Positions 35,279 through 46,765 of a DNA stretch of 64,000 bases are shown here, piece after piece. A program made the position numbers and the translations under genes. The stretch is from contig JAQSEB010000230.1 of assembly GCA_030063045.1 (NCBI GenBank), positions 47,947 through 111,946 of the forward strand. Direction: 5' to 3'. The notes beneath the pieces were generated by a model that worked only from the letters and a program-made list of their open reading frames with translations, made no database searches and was not told where the DNA came from. Every line of letters begins with the position of its first letter. The stretch's first letter is position 1. Source of the DNA: Pratylenchus scribneri (lineage: Eukaryota; Nematoda; Chromadorea; Rhabditida; Pratylenchidae).

Positions 35279-37941
35279 TCAGAAATTTCGACTTTTATAA
35301 AACTCACTCATGCAATTTTTGTGTGTACAACATGTTACACAATATGGCAAATCATAGTGGCAACGCCCACCCACTTTTTTGCATGTCAGGCAGGTTAAGC
35401 CATGTTTGACATTTTTCATAAAGCTGTCATCGGGTGTTTCCACCAGAAAAAATTAAATTTTATAGAAGTATATCGTCATTATAAAATATATTAAATTAGT
35501 TATAATTGAGGGTAATATTGTCGTTCGTTCCCCCTTTTTTCCAAAAAATTTTTTTATTTTATTTTATGCTAAAAAACATGAATTCAGAGGTTTTCGATGA
35601 TGGGAAATACGAATACGGCATTGGTTTTTCATTATCTGTACTGGCTGAATCGTTATCGGTTCATAAACCGGTTTCAAAAAATCTAATTTTGTTATTATAG
35701 TAAAAATTTTCAATTTTGTAAAATTTGATTTTATTTTTGATTATTTTGTGCTATTATTTTTTAAATATTTTTTTAAAATTTTGTCTGATCTTTCTTTTTT
35801 TCCTATGAAATAAAAATCTTTTAGAGAGAGCTAAATTAAAATATTTAATTTTTAAATTCGTATATATGAGGGTCAAATTTAGCCATTCTCATCAAAAACC
35901 CACTAGAACGACAAAAAAAAATGAATAGAAATTATTTCTCTCTCAAGCAAATTTAAAATTAATAAAAAAATAAGACCATAGCTGGCGTTGGCGGTGCTGA
36001 TGGAATGCACGAATCATGCAACTAAAATAAACTTATTTTATAATAAAGTTTATAATTTATTCTCTTTATATTAATTAAGCAAAAACTATTGGAATTTTTT
36101 ATTTATTCGATTTTCTATTTCTAAGAATTTTGATGAAAAAATCAAATCATTAAAATATATAAATTTTTTTAGCAAAAATCTATTTGAAATATTTGAATGA
36201 TGGCCTGTTTTTAATTCAATTTTCATATGCTAATCTTATGACGATAAATTTCCATTTTTGACCAATAAATTTATTCATTGCCAGTTACCGGAACATGTCT
36301 AACATATCTTACATTATTTGGATTCCTTATCTATTTTAAATTACAAATTGCAATTAATAATTTATTAAGCTCTAAGAATAGGACAAAGATAAGAAGAAAT
36401 TTTATTGAATAATTAGATTATGATTTTTATACTTTTTTTTTAGAAATAATGCCTTTTTTGGTATTAATTGAAGTAATGAATTAGCATTGTTTACTATATA
36501 ATTTATTACCGTATATGATGGCGGTGCCGACGGAATATTAATTTTCCTAGGGCAATCGGATTTGGTGTGATCACATTGCAGATATACTTTCTTTGGACGA
36601 ACATTGCTAAAATTTTAGTAATCATATTTTATTTTATGAATATAATAAATAGGTATTGGGATTTAACTAGGGTTCAGCGGTACCGGTACTTTGGACCAAA
36701 ATCGGTACCGGTACTTGCCGGTACCAGCCTACTCGGTATTCGGTACCGGTACTGGGTTTAGGGTCGGTACCCGGTACCGGTACTCGGCACCGGTCGGTAC
36801 CGGGGAGAAAAAATGGTAAAAAATCATAAAAATTTTTAAAAAATCAATTTTTTTTCTTTCAAAAATCAAAAATTTTTGATACAGAGAAATAAAAAATAGC
36901 TTCATAAAAGATTTAAATTTGACTGAAAATTTCACTTTAAAGAAAAAAATTAAAAAATTACATTAAGATGACATTAATGACCAGAAATAATATAAATGCA
37001 AGAGCACATAACAAATAATTGATGTTAATGCTGAAAAATGTAAATACATAATTGATTAGAACTAGTTGATTTTTTTAATAATAATGTGAAATTTTTATTT
37101 ATTATTTAATACCGTTTACGCAAAGAAGGACGAAAACACATTGGATGATTAAAAATATCTATAACGTATAATTGATTAATGTTATACTATATAATTTTAA
37201 ATAAAATTAACAAATTGCAATTTGTAGATAATCCTAATATATATTAAATGTATTTGTCATTGTGCTTATGTTTGTAATTTGTATAAATACATGTCAAAAA
37301 AATAATTTTTTAAAAATTTAATTTAATATTAGTACGGTATATAAGATTAAAAATGGCTAATAAAAATATATTTTATCCATTCTCATATACTCAATTATTC
37401 AGAGAATTGCCATTTTTCTCTTTCTGCTGATTATACTCCAACTTAAAATAAATAATAAAAAAGGAAAAAAGTGATTATGGAAAATAGATAAAAAAAATTC
37501 AATCTACCTATTGACTTTTTTTTCGTTTCTTAATTCTTGATAATCCAGTGTATAAATTTAATTTCTTAAATAATTTTAATTTTTTATTCTCCACATTTTT
37601 GTTTTTTTTTTCAAAAACATGACAATTTGCCCTTTTTTTATAAAACGTACATTTTGCATTATTTATGAAACCCACACCCGTGAAAAAATTATAAAAATAA
37701 TCAAAAAAATCAATGACAAATTGTCATACTGCCGAATTGTCGGATACCGAATAAATATTTTTAAATAATAATTTTAAAAAAATTTTTACTACCTCTATAA
37801 AAATACTTAAATATTTTTTAAAAAAAATTTCTTTATAATATTATTAATAACCTTTAAATTCTATTTCTTCACAAACAAATTTGGCATGGCATTTTAGAAT
37901 TTCATATCCATTGCCATTTTTGGTATAATAATCAATGCGAA
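35279..37941 (-). other. Candidate downstream exons of the minus-strand cysteine-containing gene
   Basis: Four coding-like blocks, in transcript order: 37941-37852 (YEILKCHAKFVCEEIEF), 36606-36510 (KKVYLQCDHTKSDCPRK, acceptor ATTTTAG, donor GTAATA), 36021-35977 (LHDSCIPSAPPTPAM, acceptor ATTTTAG, donor GTCTTA) and 35443-35279 (GLTCLTCKKVGGRCHYDLP, eight cysteines in all, then stop TGA). The two middle ones join in phase 0. The first fits the phase left by exon 7 (38604) but its 3' splice site would read TATG, not AG. The last would use TTTTTTCTG; an AG exists only 17 bases further in, in a different phase. At least one linking exon between 37852 and 36606 is missing from my model. Another block, 37437-37395 (TTAAG acceptor, LEYNQQKEKNGN), may belong here. 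Confidence 0.45.
36667..36810. repeat. Cluster of GGTACCGGTAC palindromes
   Basis: About ten copies of CGGTACC or GGTACCGG lie within 145 bp, in a patch much richer in G+C than its surroundings. It resembles the word-rich ends of the other elements in this region, but no partner end or target duplication was found. It lies between candidate exons of the minus-strand gene. Confidence 0.55.
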
Positions 37942-38079
37942 CATAAAATTTTATAAGGGAATAATTTTTAAGATATTAAATATATTGCTTAAATTAACCA
38001 ATAATAACCAAATATCTATTTAAATACCGTATAAGCAAAATGATATATTAAATGAAGAATATTTAAAATTATTATTGAG

Positions 38080-38535
38080 CATTAAAATCAGTTTAAACGA
38101 ATCGGAATTGGAATTTTTTCTGAGATCGGAACGGAATTCAAACAGAAGGAATTCCGACTTTCGAAATTTTTTAAAAAATTTTTTATCTATTAAAATTTGA
38201 AAAAAAAAAATCAGAAAATCCAAAAAATGAAATTATATTCAAAAAATTATATTCAGAGATAATTTAAGCATTTTTGCTACATTTTCAATATTTTTCGACA
38301 AATTAAATATTATCCGAAGAAAATGAAATAATTTTTTAATTAAAAAACGAATTTGTTCAAAAAAATAGTCTAAAATTTTGGTTGAATTAGCAAAGGGTAC
38401 TGCCCCCCCCCTTTGCCTTTTTATTCGGAATTTTCGGAATTTAACCACTTTCGCAATCGGAGGAACCCAAATCCCCGGAATTCCTTCATATGGAATCGGA
38501 ATTCGGAATCCGGTCTCATCCCTGGTTTGGATATC
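38080..38535. mobile_element. Element remnant rich in GGAATTC words
   Basis: CGGAATTGG and GGAATTCCG words cluster at 38100-38170 and, in partly inverted form, at 38430-38530. The right side ends in CCGGTCTCATCCCTG, i.e. a CAGGGATGAGACC terminus as in hAT elements. The left end is not preserved clearly. The long minus-strand frame 38856-38239 runs across it but is only real up to the exon at 38604-38768. Confidence 0.5.
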
Positions 38536-38603
38536 CACAGACCCGAGAAGCTCTGGATGAAACTCGAATTGATTGAGCAGAAGTGATAATAAATAATAAA
38601 TAC

Positions 38604-41600
38604 TTGCTTTATATGTTTTTTCTTCTTCTTCTTCGAATTTAATTCTGGAAGCAAACGGTAATCGGATTCGATGAGTTTTATTTAATTGATAATGTTGCAT
38701 TTCCATATTTGTTGACGACAAGTATATATTATATGTCGTATTTTTCAAAATTGGAATTATTTCTAGACCTAAAATAAAACATAGAAGAATTTCTACACGA
38801 ATAGTTAATTTTGTCATTCGCCGATTACACATTTCCAAATTTGATTTTACAACCAAAATTTATCGGACAGTTAATAATGACCAAAAGTCTTATATAAATC
38901 AACTATATGGTCTGATATGATTAAAAGGAAATCAGATTCTTGATTAGCAGTTAGCACCCTAAATTAACCAAAGAAAGTGTTTTTCACTATTTTTGATTAT
39001 GGGGTATGGGGTTCATTCATAATAGAAGATTATCAATAGCCGCTCAACCAAAAAACAATAAAAAAATGGCCGTAAAGCGAAAATTTCTTAATGAAAATTT
39101 AAAAATCCTATAGAAATCTGCTAAAAATTTCCTTTTCATATCCCATTTTAAAGGTATTTGTCATCCCCATTCATCCCCGTGGGGACAGGCTTCGGGGAAC
39201 AGGGACATACTCGAAGCCAAAAACATCGAGGATCCAACCCCACCCTCCCCCCTCCCGTCCCCGACCCCGAGGAGACGGGGGCGCAACCCTTGTTAATACC
39301 AAGTAGAAAATTTAAGATGGTACTTTTTCGTTTTGCTACACCCCACCAAAAATGATGAAAATTAAATTTTAATGGTAATTTTGGGCATAGAACGCGAATT
39401 TGACATCCATTTTATCATATCTTGCCATATTGGGTGAGAGAATATCAAATTTTACCATGAAAATGTCAAGAAGAGACCAATGCCAATTTTCGAAATATTT
39501 TTAATAAAGGCAAATTGCAGTTCATTTAATGCGGCTCATCGAGCCGAATCAAACAGTATCATTTTTATTAGATAATATTGAATTAATGGGGAGTTAAGAA
39601 TCGAAATAAATATTTGCCATAGTAAATATTTAGACCTTAAACTTGCCTATATTACAATTTTATTCAATAAAAATGATACCATAAGATTTGACACGTCAAG
39701 TTACGTCGAATGAGCTATATATTGATCATATAAAAAATTTGATCAAAAATACCCTTGGACTCCCCTTTGCTTTTTCTTGGTAAAAGTTGACAATACTTTA
39801 CTAAGATGGCAAAATATGACGAAATGGATGCTAGATTCGTGTTCTACGCTTAATATTACCCCTAATATGATTTTCATCATTTTTGGTGGGGTGTAGCAAA
39901 ACGGAAAAGTACCAAAAAAATATTCCGTAAATATCGCGCCGCAACTGTCTTTCGCAAAACTTGCGTCCGCAAATAATCCATCCGCAAATTTGTATTGCCT
40001 TGCCATTGCCATATTTTTGCGTTAAAATTTAAAAACCGTACCATCTTTAATGCAGCGAGCATCTATCATTCGTGTTTCCATTTCTTTAATTTTTGGCATA
40101 TCCATATTATTCATTAATTCGTTTCTGAAAAACATTATATATTGCTTATCAACAGATAAATTTTAACAATTAAAATTATTATTTTACAGGAATCAGGATA
40201 CCGTTTTGTAATATACATCCTTATTGAAGTCTAACCAGAACTATGGGATTGGCAGAAGAAAAAAGGCTGCATATAATACTGAATGATATCGTATTGGAAA
40301 ATTACTGTAGAGGAAAAATCCGATATCTTTCGCTTATTAGCAGTGCATCCCATATTCTCATCAATAATAATTTCGAAATTTTTGTATTTGTCATTTTGAA
40401 ATTTTTCATTTTGCTGTTTTGATTACTCAATTTGATGCTATACAAATTGGATAAATAAATGGGATTAAAAATAGCAATGCTTATGACTTATAAAACAAAC
40501 AATAAAAAAGTATTTCAATAGAGAAATATCAGAAAAAGGCGAATATAAACTATAAAGCCTATAGATGTCTGCTTTAATCCCCCAGAATGATTTTTATTAA
40601 ACTTACCGATGATGGCAATTAATTTTTTCATTTCCAAAATTAATAATAGGAAATTTCGGCCAAACATAATGAGAAGTAAGAGTTAAGCAAAAATTCTGGC
40701 ATTCACTAAAAATCATTTTTTTTTTGCATGCTATTGTATTTATTGAGATATTAATTTGGCAAGAAAAATAATGAAATTGGCAAAAAATATATTTAATTTG
40801 GTAAAAACGATCAACACTATAATCTAAAACAAACCTATATAAACCGGTTTGAAACGAACAAAAATTGGTTTATAATTTATAAAAATATTATTATTTTAGT
40901 ACGAGTATGAATACGTAGAAAATCACCAAGTCACATCACAATTTGTGAGGAATATAATTATGATATTAAGCATGAAATCTTCGAATTTCCAGCTTAATTG
41001 GTTAAAATGTGAAAAAAATAAATTTATGGTTAAAATTTCGATTTCCATTTTTATATTTTAATCATTTCCGTACAATGAGCCAGAAAAGGCCAAAAATCCA
41101 TGAATTTTTAAGACTTGATTTTTGTACAATAAATTCATTCTGTACGTAATGTAAAATAGGATTAACTTATTTGAAATCTTCAAAAAATGTAAGATGAAAG
41201 AATATGATGGTAAATGTTTGAAAAAACTATGAATAAAATCGCAAATTAGAAATTGCATTTAAAAAACTGCATTAAATAAAATTGTAAAATTGAAAAAGTC
41301 AAAATATTCTATGCTTAATTCATTGGTTTGTAGCTCTAAAGAAAACCGTTTGTGTCTATATTTTATGTATAGAAAAAAATATTATATAATAATAAAATTT
41401 ATATTATTTTAAAAAAAAATATAAACTATTTTTGCTAAATGTTGAAATCGGTTTGCACCGATTATAATGCTCGTTTTTACTTTTTAATAATTTTTAGCCA
41501 AATTAATTATTTATTTGCTGAATTCTGTTTTTCTTGCCAAATTAAATGACTTCCAATCATTTATTGCAAGCTATGAGGGATTTATTGTTAATTATGAATT

Positions 41601-44600
41601 TTCAAGAAATAATTACTTCTCAAAGAAGTTCACAAGTTATAAATGCTCCGAATTAGGGAGGTCAATAATCTTTTGTGAAAAAAATATTAAAACTAGTAAA
41701 AAATATCTTATTATTAACTTGCAAAAAATGAAATAGATTGCAAAAATTGGCATATTTTTCTACCTTTGGCATGGTCCGAAACAATATGAGAAATCCTTTC
41801 TGGTCATCAGAAGCAATGCACTGCTGACATATTTTTTTACCCCATATAAATCAACAACAAAATTAGCATTACTTTAAAAAAAAATAATTCAAATCCATCA
41901 ATTTATTGAGATGCATTAAAAATTTATTGTTTCTTTTTAAATAATTTTTTTTAAATTTAAAAAGTCAATGCTTAGAAAATGCGATTGAAATATTTCACTG
42001 AAAACATTTTTAAACTAGTTAATTTATTAAAATATGCTTAGAGTCAAGTTTTTATTCAAAATGCTAAGTTCAAAATTATTATTTTTAATTCTGATAATAT
42101 ATCTTAAACGATTATTTCGGACAAATGCGATATCAGCGATCACCGATGATAATATTTTATAATATAGTCACTAGGAAAAAATATGAATATATTTTATCAT
42201 AAAAAAGTCAACTAATTAATAATCTCTGATTATTAAGAAAATTAAAATACATGGATCCGTGTCCGTGCTTTTCACATAATTCTTCTGCTGTTGTTGAATT
42301 ATTTAATTCCGTGCCAATGTGTTGTAAAAAAATCTAAAATAAGCATAAAATGAATTATTAATCATATATTTACCGTAAATTCTCTTAATATCAGAGTCTC
42401 TAGTAATTCTCCACCCTCGGTTTTAAGGAATCATGATTCCCCTCAGAATTTAAAATTTTTTCGCAATTTCTTAGTTCTCTAAAGGTATAATTTGTTCAAT
42501 AATGTCAAAAAATTAAGTAATTAGACCTCAAATTTTCCAAATTTTTGATGGATTGTAAAATTATTTCCTATGGTGTTAAAACAATATTTAAGGTGCTTAC
42601 CATTTGTTTTGTCGGATATTTCAAATCATCTTGGCACATGAATTGGGGTACACATTTTATTGTATGATCTGGATGCTTTTTTTTCATCATCATTACTTTC
42701 CTAAATAAAAAATTATTAAAATTCATTTATATATTAATAAAACAAAATAAAAAATTTGATCTGGTTAATAATTAATAAGGTTAATAATCGGGTTAATTAT
42801 TCGTTTGCGGAACGGTTACGCGGAAAGGTTATTCGCACATATTTTAGGCTAATTAACCGTTCCGATATCTGCACCATAATTATCCTCATTATACTTTATC
42901 CGCACTTTGACTATCCGCCTATCCGCAACTTTTATTTTTACCTACTTTTTGCCATTTTTTGGAACCAATATGCCAATTCTATTATTTTAGAGATGGCAGC
43001 TATGCTCAACATGATCATTTAGTAACAAATAATTTAATTTTTTTTAAGCAAATTTTAAAATATTAGTCTTATAAAGAGAGCGGAACGGTTAGTATCCGCG
43101 GATAATTTTCGGAAATGGCCTAACCCTTCCATTATCCGCACCCTGACCATCTGCACTATCTCTTATCCACTTTTCCATTATCCTCAGCGAATAATTAACT
43201 CTGTTAATAATTAATATAGTAAGTGGACCAGAATGGTTTAAATCGACAAATATATGAAGGGATGGATGGTTTTTCGCTCCCAAGGATCTCGAATTTGAAG
43301 TTTATTTTTTATTATGTTTAAAGCAGCTCCAGTTAAAAATTTTAAAAAAGCAATAATAACGAGGAAACTAGGCTCTATATTACTTCTCTCTAGATCAATG
43401 CTCTAATCAAAAATTTTTCTAATTCAGACGAATTTCATCAAAAACGGTTCCGCGACAATTCGTCACTGCTAAAATTCGTCCCTACGACTCTCCGTCACGA
43501 CAATTCATCACTAATTTTTTATTGTATAAAATAATTTAAATTATTTTGGAGATAATTTTAAGTTTTTATATGTATATTTTATGTATTCAAGTTCAAAAAA
43601 TTGATTTATCTAAGAATATATATTTTATAAAATGACAAAAATAATAAATATTTGACTTTATTCTCTTTTAAAACATATCCGCTTCTACTATAGTCCATTA
43701 ACAGAGTGAAGGTAATGCTATTAAACATATTTGATTTTTCTCTATAATGCTTAAGTTTTTGCCCAAATCTTATTCAAAATCCTAAAACCATTTTTGGAAC
43801 AAAGAAAGTAGCAATAGGTAACTTCGAAAATTTTTGGGAATTTTCATAATATTATTTTAATTTTCATGAAGTCATAACTTTCATAAACATAACATTTTTC
43901 ATATTTTCGTTTTATAAAAAATCAAAGATATATTTATGCTCAGCGAATTAAGATGTATCGATTGGCATTAAAATTACTCCAAATTAATTTAAATCAATTT
44001 TATACAAAAAAAAATTAGTGACGAATTTTCGAAGTGACGAATTATCGTGATGATGAATTGAAGTGCCATCTCAAAAATAGAGATTTTAATTTCAAAAGTA
44101 AGAGTTATGATAAAAAAAATTAAAAATGAATTAAAATCAACTTATTCTTTTAAATTCATTTAACTATCATTTTTTCACTTCCTATAATCATTTAGCTACA
44201 AATTTTTAAGCCCCAAACAAAAATTATATTGAAAAATGCAAAAAGGCCCTGATAAGGAGAAATTAAAACTAAGAAAAGTTTTGCAAGAAAATAATTATAC
44301 ATTTATTGGTAAATTTCACAAAATCATCTCCAAAAATCTGATAAATCTGCACAGATGAGAGCGCTGTTCTCGATGTATTTTCTCATTTCCTCCCCCCTCT
44401 AAGGCCTAATTTTTTTACTATTTTTTCATCTTGATTTTTTTCTATACATTTTTAAATAAATTCACTTTATCAAATTAAAATTTGTTTAATTGTTCAATCT
44501 TTTATTTTTTTTTTTTTTGATTTTACCCATGTTTGCATATTGATTGTCTTCCACAATATTTGCCGTACACATCTTTGTAAACTATCATTGAATTAGTGCA

Positions 44601-46155
44601 ATTTTGGAAAAATTCCATTGATTGCAAATCTTCTTTGCATAATACATAATATTCTAAAAGAACAATTTTTAGTTAAATAGCTCGCTTGATTTAATTTCCA
44701 CCTAATCTAAATTTATTTCTACTTATTCTGTTTCTATTTCCACTTATTCTGATTTTATATGACATTTTCAAAATCGGCTAGACGATTTTGAAACATTTCA
44801 AAATCGGTTAGCCCAGGGCTTCCATCTCCAAAACAAAAAAATGTGGCATTTCCCTCAAAAAATACGGAAAAATACGGCAAAAATTTTTTAAAATACGGCA
44901 AAAATATGGCATTTTTAAAAACTTGTTATAATGCAATATAAATATTTTAAAATAAGTTTTTTTTGTATTCTAACTTGTGATAAACAATTTAGGCTGTGAA
45001 AAAGATGTCTTTAGCTTTAAAAATCACACGTTTAATACAAAAATGGCTTGTTTGGGCAAAATTTGATCCAAAAATAACTGCGCAGCGAAAAATTTAGTGA
45101 ATTTTATTAACTTGTTATGATTTGTGAAACTACGGCAAAAATACGGCATGAACTAATATACGGCAGAGCTATCAAAAATACGGCAAATGCCGTATTTATG
45201 TGGTATTATGGCAGCCCTGGTTAGCCATTTCAGAAACGGCTAAATTTCAAGATCGGCGGCTACAGCATATATTTTTAAAATAATTTTTTTTTTGAATAAA
45301 AATTAAAATTTACATTTTTACACTTTTGAGAAATGAGACATTTTTGCATATTTTTAGGGAAAATAGAATATTTATTTCAAATTATTCAATTTTTTTATTA
45401 ACAATTTTGGCATATTTTTCATTTATCAATTATTTTTCGCAATAAAATTATTTTAGCACTTTTTAACTCTATAACCAGGGGTCCGATCTATCCTGATTTT
45501 TCAGATTTGTCCTGATTTTGAGAGGTCAAATCTGAGAAAATAAAAATGTCCTGATTTCTCAGATTTGTCCTGATTTTTGGCCAATTGTCTGAATTTGTCT
45601 GATTTCTTATAAAATTGTCATATTTTCCTTGAAAATATCTAAATTTTTCGCTGCGCGGCCATTTTTGGCTTAAATTTTTCGCTGTGCGGCCATTTTTGGC
45701 TTACATTTTTCGCTGCGCGGCCTTTGCGGATTAAAATTTTTCCCCTAACGGTCAATTTTTAGTTAGAATTTTCTCTGATTTTGGTAAAAATTTTTCTCTA
45801 TAATTATTTCTTCTTACAATTTTTGCAAGCTTCGTAAAAATCTATAGCTCAAAAAATAATTAGAGGTGAATCTACGAAAGAAATAATAGTTTTTCTTTGA
45901 TTTTTAAACATTTTTTAAAATGTCTGAATTTTGACCTCGGGAAAAATTGAACATGGCAGCAGAGATATTCATGGGCTGAATCAATGCGGTTGACATATCC
46001 ATGGGGCTATTGGTGGTGTCATTGCCATTGCCATTGTTGGTACTCTTCATCATTGGCATGGCACAAATGATTGGCATTGGCCCCATTTGGCCCAAAATGA
46101 AGAAGAGAAAAATTGGTGAAAAAAGGAAAATTAATGGTTTGATGGAGAACATCAT
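38604..46155 (-). CDS. Secreted cysteine-containing multi-exon protein, unrecognised (5' seven exons)
   Basis: Seven exons link in phase: 46155-45936, 44653-44527, 42700-42601, 42333-42251, 41823-41764, 40124-40042 and 38768-38604, 279 codons before the next join. Acceptors are all AG (TTTTAG, TTTCAG, TGTCAG); donors include GTAAAA, GTAAGC, GTATTT, GTAGAA and a weaker GTCAAA. Exon 1 starts MMFSIKPLIFLFSPIFLFF, a clear signal peptide, followed by a Met/Asn-rich stretch. Exon 2 has YYVLCKED, FFQNCTN and KYCGRQSICKHG; exon 3 has TIKCVPQFMCQDD; exon 5 has FSYCFGPCQ. Cysteine pairs with C-x5-C spacing recur here and in the candidate downstream exons. I do not recognise the family; a secreted or luminal role is inferred from the signal peptide. 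All introns over 1 kb except one hold transposons. Weakest points are the exon 1 donor and exons 4 and 7. Confidence 0.65.
39319..39913. mobile_element. MITE with GGTACTTT ends in intron 6 of the minus-strand gene
   Basis: Inverted ends of about 45 bp: GGTACTTTTTCGTTTTGCTA at 39319 and the complement ending GGAAAAGTACC at 39913, both continuing through CACCCCACCAAAAATGATGA. The interior is homologous, over about 500 bp and also palindromically, to the MITE at 1904-2518. No equal flanks were found: TTTAAGAT before it, AAAAAAAT after it. A further inverted word, GTACCATCTTTAA at 40038, mirrors the left flank. Just left of it, 39158-39300 is a G+C-rich patch with GTCCCCG words, probably another element end. 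Confidence 0.75.
42780..43211. mobile_element. hAT-like element A, copy 2 (without nested insertion)
   Basis: The element spans about 42789-43202 with ends GGGTTAATTATTCG and the complement of AGAGTTAATTATTCG, flanked by GTTAATAAT on both sides. It matches copy 1 at 32689-33961 along its length (GCGGAACGGTTACGCGGAA, GGATAATTTTCGGAAATGGC), but reads GGTTAGTATCCGCGGATAA across the point where copy 1 carries element B. It lies in intron 2 of the minus-strand gene. Confidence 0.8.
43455..44065. mobile_element. Inverted-repeat element with GTGACGAATT words
   Basis: The left arm (43455-43535) holds GACAATTCGTCACT, AATTCGTCCC and CAATTCATCACTAATTTTTT; the right arm (44005-44065) holds AAATTAGTGACGAATTTTCG, AGTGACGAATTATCG and GATGAATTG. 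The arms are inverted around a roughly 470-bp AT-rich middle with no coding capacity. The exact ends and target duplication were not resolved. It lies in intron 2 of the minus-strand gene. Confidence 0.65.
44806..45226. mobile_element. hAT-like element C with ATACGGCA words, nested in another repeat
   Basis: The left end CAGGGCTTCCAT starts at 44814; the right end ATGGCAGCCCT(G) stops at 45218/9. GGTTAGCC flanks it on both sides (44806-44813, 45219-45226). Both subterminal regions carry repeated ATACGGCAAA words. The interrupted host has AAAATCGG(C/T)TAG words on both sides (44770-44813 and 45227-45265), i.e. another repeat. It lies in intron 1 of the minus-strand gene. Confidence 0.8.
45478..45810. 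repeat. Repeat block: TCCTGATTTTTCAGATTTG words and a 31-bp tandem unit
   Basis: 45478 begins CAGGGGTCCGATC, a hAT-like terminus. 45495-45600 contain four copies of TCCTGATTT(T/C)TCAGATTTG-like words. 45648-45800 contain four to five tandem 31-bp units with core TTCGCTGCGCGGCC and ATTTTTGGC; the first three are nearly identical and the last two are decayed. No right terminus was found, so the element may be truncated at the exon at 45936. Confidence 0.6.
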
Positions 46156-46532
46156 TTTGGGTGATTATAAAATTGGATTGGAAATGAATGAAATTGATAT
46201 GAAATGATTGGACAAATACGTGGAAATAAAATGGGTTTGGGGTGAATATATTAAATAAATCAGCAAAGAATTCCGATTAAATAAGATGATGAAATAAACG
46301 AATTGGCGGCTTTAACAAAAAAGAAATAAAAGTGGGTGGCATTTTAATAAAGGGAAATGGACACATCAACATCATAGAAAATCGAAAAAATAATAAATTT
46401 TTTTGAGTAAATATTAAACATATACATAGTATAATTTCTTTCCGACAATTTCAATTCATTTTTTTAAATATTAAATTTTTGATAAAAATAATATACAAAA
46501 AATAAAATCCCAATTGATCTTTTCTTTGTTTT

Positions 46533-46765
46533 CATTATCTGGTACTTGTCGGCTTTGTATCCTCTTTTTTGGAAAGTGAAGGGTCCCCCCTTTGGTATTA
46601 GGGTTTCGGTTAGGATTTGGGTTTAGGATACACGTAAGATGATTCTTGCCCCACCCTATCCCTAACCCAACCCTGACTGACCCTAACCCGAAATTTGACA
46701 AATCAAAGGGGGGACCCTTCACTTTCCAAAAAAGAGGATACAAAGCCGACAAGTACCCATTATCT
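46533..46765. mobile_element. Young MITE with perfect 54-bp TIRs, upstream of the minus-strand gene
   Basis: The element spans 46541-46757 (217 bp). The first 54 bp (GGTACTTGTCGGCTTTGTAT...) are repeated without mismatch in inverse orientation at the other end. An exact 8-bp duplication CATTATCT flanks it (46533-46540, 46758-46765). The interior has telomere-like words on both strands (TTAGGGTTTCGG, CCCTAACCC). It lies about 390 bp before the start codon of the minus-strand gene, hence in its promoter region. Confidence 0.9.

Noticed and set aside
38239..38856. 205-codon minus-strand frame as a single gene
   Set aside because: Only 38604-38768 has splice sites and phase fitting the neighbouring exons; the rest crosses a GGAATTC-rich element remnant and intron sequence.
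46570..46700. Interstitial telomere
   Set aside because: The TTAGGG-like and CCCTAA-like words are few, irregular and lie wholly within a short TIR element, so a telomere remnant is not supported.
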